Assembly: GCA_019925095.2 (NCBI GenBank)
Contig: CM034403.1
Location: forward strand, 10,049,690-10,113,689
DNA length: 64,000 nt
Direction of reading: 5' to 3'
DNA from: Dendrolimus kikuchii
Lineage: Eukaryota; Arthropoda; Insecta; Lepidoptera; Lasiocampidae
In this document: piece by piece, positions 1 through 12,600 of the stretch
Layout of the letters: each line of letters begins with the position of its first letter
Position numbering within the stretch: the first letter of the stretch is position 1
The notes under the pieces: model-generated
Told to the model about the DNA's origin: nothing
Databases searched by the model: none
What the model saw: the letters and a program-made list of their open reading frames with translations, nothing else
Made by a program: the position numbers and the translations under genes

Positions 1-1898
1 TGCTCTATATTACAATTTTTACACGTATTTTATTATGAATGTTATGTCTCGTAAATGACATTAAGTGAAGCCATTAAGGCAACCGGTTTAGAGAATGTAA
101 TATGTTAAAAATTGTTGTATTTTTAAAATGGAAAAGACACTTTTTAAAAGAAACTATAAATCAGTGGAAAATTTACTTACTTTTGGTTAAAGTTAAATAT
201 TAGTTGCAATTCACATAGGGCGTAAACGACTCAACTAAACTTTTACATGCTCAAAGCCTTGGGAGTTATATTTGCATACGATAGCCATATTTTCTCACGA
301 GTGTCCATTTTCCATGATATATGAATTCACCTTTTGTATGAAAGTGTCTGATACAAAGCTGTAAGTGAAGTTAACACCGGCTATTCAGTGTCAATTTTCT
401 CACAATGAACAAGTGTGCAAATTGACTGAGAATTTGTATGACATGCATTCTTTTTAAAAAAAAAAATTGACACTATGTAATATACGCTGCTACTGTGCAC
501 CAGATTTATGGTGTTTTCAACTCTATATCTTTATTTTCGCTATGAAAGAAGAATACAGTTTTCGCTTACAATTCTTAATTCAAATATGAGTCATGGAAGC
601 TTCAGTTAAACGGTGTTAAATAAAATGACTACTTTCCTAGAATTACGAATATTTCAAACGTTCTACACTTAATTTAAATAATTCGTTAATCTACATCAAT
701 AAATTTTCTAAGACTAGCATTTAAGGCGTTTCTAAAAGCTCTTACAAGTTCTAAACAATATTGTTTACGTTTAGACTAATATACGAATATCACGCCATTA
801 AATAAATATGATAAATAATGCACAATTTTAATTATGACAATAACAAAATCGTTTCTTTACGCGATTAATCTTCAACAGCAATATTTACTCAGGAAGTAAT
901 TTCGTGGTTTATTGCATTTTTCATGCGAATCGTGGTTTGTAATTAAACTTCATAAAGTTGATACGCTTTCGTCTAAAGTAGAATGTTTTATTATGCAATA
1001 TTTTATCTCTTTGAGTTATATTTCCTTCGAAGTATAAATATGGTTAAATCATCTGAATCCAAGAGGTGTTGATACATTGGTAACCATTAGTCGAATCTTT
1101 TCCGTCGAATGTTATCCGGTTTGATGGCCTCCCAGAATATTAATAGATCGTTCCTCTTATGTCAACAGGCCGGCACTTTTATAACTCTTAAGTAAAAACT
1201 AAATAAGTTGTTATAGTTCAGTGGCTAAGGCACACGAGTCCGACGAATTTAACACTTAATTTCAGCTATGCGATTTGAAAACTTAGCAATTGACATTGTT
1301 TTTAAATTAATGTTTGCACATTCATTATGATACTAGTCATTGGCTCAGGTATTTTGTTTGCCAAAATATGTAAAAACTGTATCACGTGGTATTGCTCCCA
1401 ATAGGCTTAATAAATAGTTTTAAAATGGCATATTGTTGAAATTTATTACATTTTTTCTACTGAATTGTGTTGTATAATTTCTTGAGAAGCACTTGTTAGA
1501 TTTTCAGATTGCTGAGCTGATTTGCATTAACACACGATTTTTGTGTGCCTAATGTTATATCTGTAGATTAATTCGTTTCTAAGATAAGTAATTGTGACAA
1601 ACAGACAAGCGTCGGACTGACTCCATATTTTTTTTAGGTATCGGAACCCTAAAAACAGATATCAGAACATTACAGATAGTAGAGTAAATTATATAAGTCC
1701 AAAATAGTTTCTATGTGACCCGCTGCTATTAAGATTTGATGTGTGGGTTTTAGAAGTGATTGTTAGCAATATTAAGCCAAGTTAAATCATAGTAGCATAA
1801 CGCACCCTTGTCTCAATACAATGACGTGATTTCTAATCCTAACCGTGGATCATGCATCACTTAGCCAATTTTTCTGGCCTAGTTTAGTTACTGTTACA
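1..1898. other. AT-rich non-coding, no gene recognised
   Basis: No conserved coding segment seen. Possible decayed SINE pieces lie near 1213-1240 (tRNA box-A-like) and 1785-1880. Presumably 5' intron or flank of the ZC2HC1 gene. Confidence 0.4.
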
Positions 1899-2255
1899 TC
1901 TATATATATAAAAATCAATGCCACTTTTCGTTGTAATTTTATAACTTGAGAACGACTTTACCGATTGTGATGAAATTTTGTGTGTGTGTTTGAGTGGGTC
2001 CCGGGATGGTGTAGATCCACAATTAGAACCGGTAGGTGGCGCTGAGATCGGGTTCTAGAATCCTCCTAATCACCGGGAGCGTTTTTGGTGATTTTGTTTT
2101 TGTGTGTTTGAGTGGGTCCCCGGATGATTTAGATTTGCAATTAGAACCGGTAGGTGGCGGTGAGATCGGGTTCTAGAATCCTCCTAATCACCTGGACCGA
2201 TTATGGTGATTTTCTTTTTGTGTCATGAAAAAAAGTCTTTTAGGAATTCAGAACA
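1899..2255 (+). mobile_element. Helitron-like element with two 118-bp units
   Basis: Starts TCTATATATATAAAAAT and contains two tandem copies of a 118-bp unit (ggtaggtggcgctgagatcg...). Ends in a block ending tcttttaggaattcag that is also at the matching end of the large copy at 50407-51393. The final 3' terminus is missing. Helitron-like is inferred from the TC start. Confidence 0.55.
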
Positions 2256-3247
2256 TTAAGTAACATTTGTATCTATACAAATGTAAATCTAGTTTTATTA
2301 CTGTGTTTCTTATTTCTCATGGTCATAGGAACGGACCAATGACAATTCTTTCAATGACGACGATGGCCATAGAATACTTTTGTCTCTTAAAATAGCATGG
2401 TTTTCCCGAAATACATATTTGAAGTAACCCGAACGAAACCTCGTGGTATCTTACTAGTTACTTACATGTATTATTCAAAAACCTATTAAACAAATATATA
2501 TATATATATCCTTCATTCGGATAATACAAAAATTTAATAGATTTTTAACAGTGATCCGAATTTAAGCAGATAGGTAGGTACTTTATTTATACTGCTTACG
2601 TGCTTTGTTAACATAGCAACCCATTGTACACCTCATTTATCTTACCTTCAATGCCATTGTCTTTAAAGATTATACCTATTCATCTTATGTAATCGAGGAA
2701 AGATTTGGATAGTTTTCTGTCGTATTGTAATATTTCCTAGGTTTCATATTCACGCCTTAGTTGTTTTGAAGAATCTTAAAGATTCGTGTTCTTACGATAT
2801 ACCAGGTACAACCAGGCACAATGTCACCCTCGCCACATCACCCTAAACATTGTACCTACCTACCAAATGCTGGTTCAACAACACCCTCACACGTTTTTTC
2901 AAGTCTCTATGCAGAATTATCATATATTTTGTCACCGTACTTTAAATTATTGAATCTTTTTTAGAATAAAGAACCCTTATAATTTGACTCCGGTGTTCGG
3001 TATTAATATCTCAGGAATTATAAATGGGAAATTTGCTACAGTTACAGAAGAAGTATTACCTATAATATTTGTTAATCTACATATATATGTAGTCTAAATT
3101 AATTGAACATAGAAATGGAGTGCGAAAGATGAAATTAAAATTTAAAAGTATGTTTCGACATGATAAAGAAAACAATATTTCGGTACATGTTAAAATAAAA
3201 GGTCGCAATTTATATGCCTTTTATTAAACGTATAATAAATTCATATT
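2256..3247. other. AT-rich non-coding
   Basis: Only a short AT dinucleotide run near 2494 was noted; no gene or recognisable element. Confidence 0.4.
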
Positions 3248-3495
3248 TGACGGCCTCTGTGGTTGAGCGGGCTAAGCCTTTGCCGGTCTACCTCACTGTA
3301 ACGCAGAGGCTCCGGGTTCGATTCCTGGTATAGTAAATTTCGGAAACGTATTTTCTCCGTTATTAACTATGGTCTGGGTGTCTGGGATCGGCCCCAGAGT
3401 AGTACGTTGTATATTACCCATAACACAAGCGTAACTTGCTTAATTTGGGGATATACAATATGTGTGTTTGTCTGCCGATTATTTATTTATTTATT
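3248..3495 (+). mobile_element. tRNA-derived SINE, family 2 (best copy)
   Basis: The head has a box-A-like GTGGTTGAGCGGGCTAAG and a box B GGGTTCGATTCC at tRNA-like spacing. The body contains ctgggatcggccccagag and the tail is (ATTT)n. Related copies lie at 17266-17470 and 57640-57718. Not a functional tRNA because the acceptor stem is not formed. Confidence 0.65.
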
Positions 3496-3900
3496 TATAT
3501 TTACAAAGAGAATATGAAATGTCAGCCAAGCATTTTTATAATTAGAGTAGGCTCTTATTATCGAAGGCAAGGAAGGGATACATGTCTCCATGATAACAAA
3601 GAATAGGAGACAGCTAGCCACTAGTGTTAAATCACCAATTTATTGTTATAAACTGTAAACTTCGATCGAGGCGGAGAAACATTGGCACTCTCCATCTCTC
3701 TTTTAATATGTAGATTTAGGACTTAACGTCATCTTACTCTCTTAATGATATATGGGGTGATAATAAAACAGAAGTGTTGACTTGTCACTTGTTTTGATTA
3801 CTTCATAGCTCGTAATCATATTATCGGCAATAGGGAGTACACAAGACCAGCCAAACTGTACTTGGTCTCGCTAAAATAACTGCACTGTTTGGGTTCTTTT

Positions 3901-4760
3901 TACATACATACATAGCTTCACGCCAGTTCCCTTGCGGGGTAGGCACGAACAACAGAGCGCCATTTAGGCTTATTCTTACACACCTCACTTGCTTCTTTCA
4001 TATTCATAATTCTTGTCATGCACGCTCGTCTGTTCTTAAGGCTCCTGACATCACCTTCTGCTAGTACGCGATCAATTTGATCATGGAAGGTGTGTCGTGG
4101 CCTTCCACGACTTCTGCATCCATCCACTTTTGCATTGTATATCTGTTTAGTCATTCTTTCATCATGCATTCTTTCCACTTGCCCGAACCACCGGAGCATT
4201 CCTTTCCTTACCTTCACCCTGACACTCTCTTTCAGACCAACTCTCTTTCTTACTTCGGTATTACGAACGCGGTCCGCGAGCGTCACTCCGCAGATTTTGC
4301 GCAGTGCTCGCATCTCGACCGCGTTTACTCTACTTTCATGCTCTCTCTTCCATACCCAACTCTCGCTTCCATACGTGAGCGTAGGTACCAGCACCGCGTT
4401 GTGTATGGCAAGCTGGGCCTTCTGGCTGAGGTTCTTAGCGCCTAGAAGTTTACCTAACGCTCCATTTACACTATTCCCCAAATTCACTCTTCTTTCTATA
4501 TCAGCGGTGTACATTCCATGGGTTCTTTTTAAGATAACTAAATGCATTTCTATGTTGCTCTTCTCCCCTAACTTGCACGGCATCCTTTGATGTAGCGCAA
4601 GTTGTGCAGCACCAGACACCGGATCGCTTGTTAACACAATAGGGCAGTCGTTAAATAAAACTTGTGGCAATTTGTGTTCGCGGCACGCGCGTGCGACGCA
4701 GAGCGCGTAGCGTATCGGATTTATGCTCTTCAATATTGGGAACGACGCGCACTACAGCAA
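3901..4760 (-). mobile_element. RTE-like LINE 3' end, longest copy
   Basis: The minus-strand open frame 4733-3918 is the C-terminal part of a LINE reverse-transcriptase protein: LVPTLTYGSESWVWKREHE, VNAVEMRALRKICGVT and MLRWFGQVERM then RGRPRHTF. The stop codon is followed almost at once by a (TATG)n tail at 3901-3913. RTE clade is inferred from the very short 3' UTR with a tetranucleotide tail. The 5' truncation point is uncertain, about 4735-4790. Confidence 0.7.
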
Positions 4761-6938
4761 ACTACTTCTTGGAAATCTCTAAATTGCTAAAATCCTTTGA
4801 TCGCACGTTAGCACTTTAACGCCTTAAATTAAACCATGCTATACCATGACCTTGAATTCTAATTTCCTTTTTTAAGGATCAAAAACAGCTACAAGGGCGT
4901 GTTGTTATTTGTATCGCGTGTTCTTATTTAGTTAAATCGTAAATGTGATTGTGTTATCAAAGCACTTCAGTTTTTATTTTGTGGTCGGTATGTATATTAG
5001 TAGATTTCGTGGTTACTGTTACTGTCGTTCATTTCAATTTCTGGAATTCAGAATCTAATTTATTATCACATACGTTATCATCTTAGTATAAACATATTAT
5101 AATCTATCTATAGAATATTCTTTTCAAATGATTACACTACCTATTACAAGTAAACTCGCCAAGCAATAGTATTAAACACTTCAATAAATACTTCCTTGGA
5201 GCACATAACTATAATGTAATTATCTCTGTCTTTTACAGTAACACAGGCATGAGATTAAAAAGTAGTGTATCAAGATGTTCCTATTTTTAAATGGCAAAGT
5301 GAACCATATTACTAGGTCCGGATTCAACTGTAGTAAATTAGTAGGCGAGTCATGCGCGCCACTTGATCGCCCTCAATCGAGATGTGCTAGCGCAGAGTTC
5401 AGCCACCCGATCGATCGATCGCTTCTCGCATCGTACAACTAAGTAACATTTATATTTATTATTTATGGCTCATAAAACTTAAAATCTCAAGTTTAAAAAT
5501 ATTTACATACGTAATATGCGTCTCAGTACATGATCTTTAGATGTTGATCACTATAAACTGTATGTTAATGTAGTCAAGGTCAAATATCAGGTTTTCCCTT
5601 CTCGGAATGTCTGCAATCGACGCACATTAATAAAATGTTCAACATTGAGCCGTTAACAGCGGTCAGCTTGTGAATGAAACTGGAATATTAATGGTATAAC
5701 GATTATGATTACGAAAGGAAGCCATGTGGATACCACCGGGAATTAATTAACAGGATACTGATTAATAAACTGCGGCATAAGAAGGACTCTGACACCACTC
5801 CCCGATGATTCGGTGATATACTTGTCTATAGGACATTTGAACTGAGAAATGTTAACGACATCAACAAGCTGGCATTGGCAGTATGTTTACATTTAGTACC
5901 TACTATAGAATTATATACCGATAAAAGCAATGCTTAGATGTGTGTCTTGAATGATGTTGCTTAGTTACATTACCATGTTATTATCACTCCCACATATCTT
6001 AGGCTCTCGTCTTCATTTATATATTTTTTCCTATTCATACCCTTATGAGATGACAATAAAATTCAGATGTAAATAATATGATAAATAATGTTTTTGGATA
6101 GGCTCAACTCAGCAGCCGTAGATCGCGTGAGCTATCGCATAATTTTACTAATCAATATAAAGGTTGTAACCGCTTACGTCATGTCTATATACAGTAGTCG
6201 TCCTTGCATTACTTTTGACTCTATGATATTTTTTCTTCAAAATTAAAAGTTAACACAGTTGCGTGGTCTAGCCTCGGCGTAACCTTGAAACACACTTGAA
6301 GTCTACTATATATTATATGTCTACGGTACATCAGATAAACATGTACATTTCCGACGTGTTTTGGACTAGACATCTGTTTGTGTTCAATGTCTAACTTATT
6401 TGCAGTACATATTAACTACTCCTATTGATACAGTTTTTCTAATAAATTCTAACTCACTTGTTAAGTAATAAACGAAGATATGACCGTTAAAAATATTCTA
6501 CGCTTAAAATATATTTGCTAAGTGTTTAGTGACTTAAGAGCACGAAGTAAGGTTAGTACCTTATTTTATGCTCTTAATAGTTCCTTCTTATTCTCGAGCA
6601 TATTGTACTTATATACCTAGTGGTATACGTACAATATGCTCACGAATAATCTTCGTTGATCCTGCAATTTAGTGATATTTTGAAAGCTAGCCTTGAATGA
6701 ATGAATGAATCTTTATTTGCAGAGATACAGGTAGTGGTATGTCGACAATAGTTGGTAAAACAGTGTAACTAGTATCACTGTATCTGACCCTATGGTCGTA
6801 CAAATCTTTAAATTTATGTCTTATTATACACATATTTTACCTTTTAAATTATATTAATATTGAGACATTTAGATTTTAAATCTTATTGTGCATTAAGTCA
6901 AATAAATTTAAAATAATTAGATTAACAATTTTAGTCCA
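4761..6938. other. AT-rich non-coding
   Basis: No coding signal recognised. A GATCGATCGATCG run lies at about 5408-5420. Nothing else supported. Confidence 0.4.
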
Positions 6939-7058
6939 CCTAGTCTTGCCATAAATATTGTAACAAATATTTTTTGTTTCTATTGTAAATAACATTTATA
7001 AGTTTTACAGTGTGTTAGTTTAATGCATAAATATAAAACAATTTCAAATATAAAAAGC

Positions 7059-8065
7059 TTATTGGAAGTGGTCTCCATTGGCTGCAATACAGTCCTTTAA
7101 ACGTTGAGGCCAGTTATCAATAGAAGCAGGCACTCTTTCCATGGCAAAATTCTTCACTGCCAATCGTATGGATTGTTTTAGGGACTCCAAATTATCATGG
7201 CGTTTAGAGCAAGCCGTACTCTCTAAAACTGACCATAAATCATAATCCAGTGGATTAAGATCGGGACTAGACGACGGCCAGTCTTCAGCTCTGATGAAGT
7301 CCGAAACGTTCGTTTCCAACCAAGACTGCGTGGACCGAGCTTTATGACCCGGTGCCGAGTCTTGCTGGATGGACCATTCTTGGTTATTGAACATGGTGTT
7401 GTTAAGGGGCGTAACTACCTTCTCAATAATGGTATCTTGATACCCTTGTGCCGATGTTTTGATACCTTTTTCACAAAAATATGGCTCAGTCACTCCTTCA
7501 TAGCTAACACCCCACCAAACCATCACTGAAGACGGATAATGCCCACGTTGCACTCTGTCGACTAATTTAGAAGCTTCCTTAGAGCTTTGAGCATAAATAC
7601 GGTCATTTTGTTTGTTAAAATGTTGCTCAATTGTAAAAATTTTCTCATCCGTAAACAAATATTTTCTGTGACCTTCCTTTGCGTACCGCTTCAGTAGTTG
7701 TTATATTTTACCACCCTATTCTTTTTTTAAATTATGAGTTAAAAAATGACCAGTGCGTCTCTTTTAGGCTGCACGTCCTAAGTCATCTTTTAAAATACGC
7801 GACATGGTTCTAGGTGATATCTTCATCTCCCTAGATAAATCTTTTGCTTTCGGACAGGATTTCTTCGAATTCTTTCCCTTACTGCTTTGACCACTTTTTT
7901 CGTACGAACACTATGTGGACGGCCAGATCCTTTTCTGTCACAAACAGAGAAGGTCTCATTGTACCTATTAATAGCCCGGTACACAAACATTTGACTAATA
8001 CCAAGCGTATGGATAATTTTAAAAATTGCCTTTGGCTCCATACCTACTTTGTGTAATGCAATCAC
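7059..8065 (-). pseudogene. Broken maT-like transposase (M1)
   Basis: N-terminal piece reads [20 protein letters not shown] and a [20 protein letters not shown] linker; the C-terminal piece holds all three catalytic Asp. The pieces are in different frames with stops between them, so no full protein can be made. Confidence 0.82.
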
Positions 8066-8159
8066 AGCGATTCAGTTCTCTTTATCGCCCCACTCCATTT
8101 TAATATCGCAAAATGTTGTACAATGCATTGGCGTCAATATCAGAAAACACAATGAACAA

Positions 8160-8236
8160 TCATAATTGTATTGTAATTGTGTATTTTTGATATTGTATAT
8201 TTGGTGAGCAATAAAGTGTTATCTATCTATCTATCT
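8160..8236 (+). mobile_element. Short retro-insert inside mariner M1 with (TATC)n tail
   Basis: A segment ending aataaagtgttatctatcta interrupts M1; it is flanked by TATGATT-type duplications and is absent from M3. The same insert, at the same place, is in M2 (51698-51773). Probably the 3' end of a LINE or SINE. Confidence 0.6.
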
Positions 8237-8580
8237 AATCATAGAAAAATGACAGACTCCAAATTCAAATGTAATATTTTGTTTCTTTTTAATTGTAACA
8301 TTATTTATGGCCAGACTAAGTATACAATCTAACATATTTAGGTACTATGTCAAATTTTAATATCATCATTATCAATTTTAAATCACTATTTAAAAATAGG
8401 TATAAGATATTTACAATTACAATATAGGGTCTAAATGCAAAATTTAAATAATTTAATATAATTATCGGAAGTCAGAATTTATGGTAAAACTATTCATTTA
8501 ACGAGTAAAAACATTTATTGCATAGCCAGTCATACATTTTTCTGTTAAACTCTAAATTTGACGTCGATCTATATTTTGTT

Positions 8581-8678
8581 GGTACATACATACATACATA
8601 CATACATACATAACTTCACGCCAGTTCCCTTGCGGGGTAGGCACGAACAACAGAGTGCCATTTAGGCTTATTCTTATT
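8581..8678 (-). mobile_element. RTE-like LINE 3' end, short copy
   Basis: About 95 bp of the RTE-like 3' end with a (TACA)n tail. It is flanked by a TATTTTGTTGGTA duplication at about 8573-8585 and again just after 8675, which proves a target-primed insertion. Confidence 0.82.
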
Positions 8679-9287
8679 TTGTTGGTAATTTATTATATAT
8701 CTTTACACCCATATAGTAGCAGTTTCTATAGAGTATTTCAAGTCAAACTATTGGTATTACTTAAGGTTTTTGTGCTATTTTTCTCTGTGTAGCTCTTTCA
8801 TCTTTTTCAAAGAGTGCATAGTTACTGCATATAAATTTGCACATTTCAAAAATATATAATGATGGGAAAGTAAGTAGCTTATATTTTGTAAATATTGGTC
8901 TACATGAATCAGTACTTTTAAGATTTGATTCGACGTTTTTGTTCGCTTCGGTTTCTTTTTTGGACATGCATGGAATAGGCTTTCTTACTCATTGTTATTT
9001 AGTTGCATAATATGTTACTGAATTTTATGCCATTATAAGAAACATTATTTGCGTCGATTATACTCAACGTCTATCCTGAAGATGATAGCGTATAGGATGA
9101 ACTTATCAGTGGTCCAGCGTTTTATCAGCTTGCATATGAGACATGCAGACTGATGGTACAAAGTGTGTTTATTTTTTAAATTATGTATGACATGTATTAA
9201 CAGTTTTAAGGATATTATTACTAACAAATTTTAGGTCCTTATAGACATTATATATATATGATTTTGTTATTAATATTATGGTTACAG

Positions 9288-9626
9288 GCAAACGACAGCA
9301 AGTTCAACAAGAGCAATCTTCGAAGCCTTTTCGCACACCATCGCCGGAGCCGGCGGGGGCGGCGTCTCCGGTCGACGCTGAGTCGTTCCGGCCACTATTG
9401 CGGACGCCCCCGCCGACCAGGGTCGGGCCACCGCCTTCCCCGCCAGTGCCCACACACCCCGTGGCGCCTGTCGCACCTGAACCCCCGGCGCCGCTGCCCC
9501 TGACACCGTGCCCTGTCTGCGGCCGCACCTTTGTACCACAATCGCTCGCGAAACATGTCAAAATATGCGAAAAGATGACAGTTAAGAAGAGAAAGACGTT
9601 CGACTCCTCTAGACAAAGACGAGAAG
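9288..9626 (+). CDS. ZC2HC1A: ZC2HC1 exon with first C2HC finger
   Basis: Internal exon, acceptor gttacag at 9281-9287, donor gtaatc at 9627. It enters in phase 1 and leaves in phase 1. A Pro/Ala-rich, GC-rich stretch (about 9340-9500) precedes the finger at about 9509-9568, with Cys-x2-Cys, His and Cys in the C2HC spacing. The finger is followed by [15 protein letters not shown], a family hallmark. The in-frame ATG at 9278 lies in the intron, so it is not taken as the start. Confidence 0.87.
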
Positions 9627-12600
9627 GTAATCCAAATTATTTCACATATTCGATTCTTTCAATTAAGTAAATGACTAGAAAAATTATTGACTTTTGATTA
9701 CGAAATGCAATTTGAAAGTTTTATTAGTAATTGGCATGAAAGATTGAGTTTTATTTTCGTTAAAATAGATTGTAGAAATGTTGAGAACATTGAAATTTTA
9801 CATTGTTTTTACAACAGCTGTTATTTTTATATTTGTAGATTATTTGATTATTTCGCATGTGTCCCATTAGTGTTTAATTGATATTTATTATTTTATTTTC
9901 GTGGGTATAAAGGACTGACCGCGACCAACGGTGCTAATCTCGGTGAGTGGGTGGAACATTATCTACATTAACTCATATCACTTATAATACCCAAGCCCTT
10001 GAGCATTGTGTGTGGATGTTTCATTAACACGACATACGTACGTATCTACATCCAAAATTCTCTCTAATCTTCGTATATACAGCACTATATCTATTGAAAT
10101 CAAAGACTTCAAGGCATCATAAATTCATAACTGATACAAAAGTAATTAATATGGGATTGAAATAATATCGGGACGCTCTCAACTGCTATCGCGATTTTAT
10201 ATGTGTTTTTTCCATGTATTTAATGCACATATAGACCTGGTACGAGGTATTTATTTCGAGGTTACTGTAAAAAATATGAATTTTAACACACGCTACCTCT
10301 TTACATTGAAATCTGAATACTAAATTTACAATGATATCATCACTGCGCTGGTCAATTGCAAAGTTGTGACCTAACGCTTTAAAATAAAATTATCCTCGAG
10401 ATCCTTTTCATTGTGTTACATTCTTAACTTTAACGTTCATATTTGCATAATGTATAGTATCTTACTTATGCATAATAGGTAGTTAGAAACGCACACCCAC
10501 ATGTATTATGTCTAAACCAGTTGTTTGTGAAGTGTCATCGCACGAGACAGTGTGGCTGATTTAATCATTGAACGTACGAACAATTTCGTCGGAAGGACGC
10601 CACGCCTTCACAGGGAATTAAATACCAGCTTAACTATATTTTCTTCACATTGCACGGTTTCTTGTAAGCCTATCGGTGAGACTGACCGACATGCATTATG
10701 CATGTTACTTATGACTGCTAGCATTTCTTACGCACAAATTGAGGGGAGACGTTTAACCTTACGTGACAATATGGCGCCACAGGTCTATTTTGTTTTGATT
10801 TTACGTTTTTTGTTAAATTTTTGGACCAAATTAGCCACAATTAAAAAAAACGTATATTGAGAGTTTCAATTTATGGTTGATGAAAAATAATTTAGGAGTC
10901 GTAAAACACTAAAAAGCAAGAAAATAATAAAACCACAAGAAAATTAAAAACACCTTTGGTGCCATCTAGCGATATAGGATTTAGATACTATTCAAAGTTA
11001 CTCTTTTTACTGGGCCATTTTCATACCTTATATTCTTGTACCATTGTCTAACTTATTGCAGGAACTTATCTCATGATTTGAAAATGGACATCAAGTAGTA
11101 GGTATAGTAGTAATAAACACAGATCAAACTAACCGTGTCATTTATCCACTTTGGAAGCAACTTTTGTTTAAAGTCAGCCATATTCAAAGAGTGTAATATA
11201 AAATATAGTCTCAGAATGAGTACAAGATTAAAACAAAAAGTAACATTTATAAATCATTACTCAGAAATGCATGGGTTGGGATGGTGTCACGTCACATGGG
11301 TTTGAATCTTGTTGTTGCTTAACTAATGCGCCCACGCATATAGACAATTAAAATAACATTAAACATAGATGATAATAACACGACTCGATATTATAAATTC
11401 AGTTTAACTGTATTGTTTTATAATTGACTTTATTTAAGAAACCTCTTTTGTTGTTTACAAAAACGTCATCTTTAATATTTTCTAAATTTAAATAATATCT
11501 CCTACAACAAAGGTTTAAGGACCATTTTGAAACTTAATCTTACTAAGTACAAATCATACCTAAAAAATACTCGAGTTAAAAGCTGATAACTGTAATAAAT
11601 ACAAAAATCAATAACTTGATTGGCCAACCAATTGAATCCTTTAATTAACTATTATATGAAACACTTAAAAGGATATTTTGTATAGACTACTTGAATTTTT
11701 TTTAAATATCGTTGGTAAATAATGTCATAACTGTTTATTTTAGACAATATAATATCATTTATACTTTTTCATTACGAATATACATTTTTTTAGTTATCAG
11801 TTTTTTCCTTTCCTGTAACAAAATATAAAAGTTGTCTTCTTTGCCAATCAAGGTATCGAAATGTCGTTGGCTTAGCTATTCTTAACGATTGTATTTGAAT
11901 AAGTGACAAATATGATCGAGTGAGACTTGTAATAATCATTTAAATGTAATATTACCTCATTTTCAGGTACAGATCTGGAACAATACTTACCAAAGAACTT
12001 CGGGCTTCCTGAGAACAGTCCTTTCCTTGAGAAGAGTCCTCCAACCACTGCCAAACCAGCGCCCAAACCGAAGCCACAGTCGGTTAGAAGCGCAATTATG
12101 AAGGTATGCACCATTGTTTTTTGAAACAATTGAATTATACATTCTAATAGGTACTAATAACCTACCAATATTTTTTCTATGTATTAGTAAAGCCTACATT
12201 TGCTGTTTTGCACAAGTATCCACTATTTATAGTTACCAAAACTGATCTTTAAGGGCAAATTGGATTCCGAAGTAGATAAAAGTAAAAAAGTCGTGGTAGG
12301 TTAGTGACTAAGGAACCCATATCTCATTCCAATGACGTGGGTTTGAATCCTGTCCAGGAAACATGCGCCGCTTTGGCAATGTTTCTCACCTAAACTATAT
12401 TGTTAAAATACAATAAATAAGTGCTGATAATGAGGGAAGACTGCGTGTTAAAACCTGCACATCGAGATAACCGATGTGTGAACGCACCAATCTGCCTTAG
12501 GCAAGCGTGTAACCGTCCGATACGAAGTGGTACGTGTATGGCATAATATTATAGGTTTCGTAGCTATTTTAGCCCCAAACGAAACCCTTATAAAATTGCC

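Larger units (their letters stand above)
6939..8320 (-). mobile_element. mariner-type (DD37D, maT-like) transposon copy M1
   Basis: Terminal repeats: CCTAGTCTTGCCATAAATAT at the left and the complement of CTTAGTCTGGCCATAAAT at the right, next to TA at 8321. The transposase is broken into two minus-strand pieces (8065-7823, N-terminal helix-turn-helix; 7658-7059, catalytic). The catalytic piece has [15 protein letters not shown] and [12 protein letters not shown]; 37 residues separate the second and third Asp, the spacing of the maT group. It carries a short retro-insert (see 8160-8236). Confidence 0.85.

Noticed and set aside
4077..4590. Plus-strand open frames of 122 and 166 codons
   Set aside because: They are antisense to the RTE-like reverse-transcriptase fragment, which has clear family motifs.
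9282..9616. Three minus-strand open frames opposite the first ZC2HC1 finger exon
   Set aside because: GC-rich shadows of the real exon on the + strand.
10552..10860. 102-codon open frame in a ZC2HC1 intron
   Set aside because: No recognisable domain, no splice support and a Lys/Tyr-poor chance-like end; cannot be supported as a gene.
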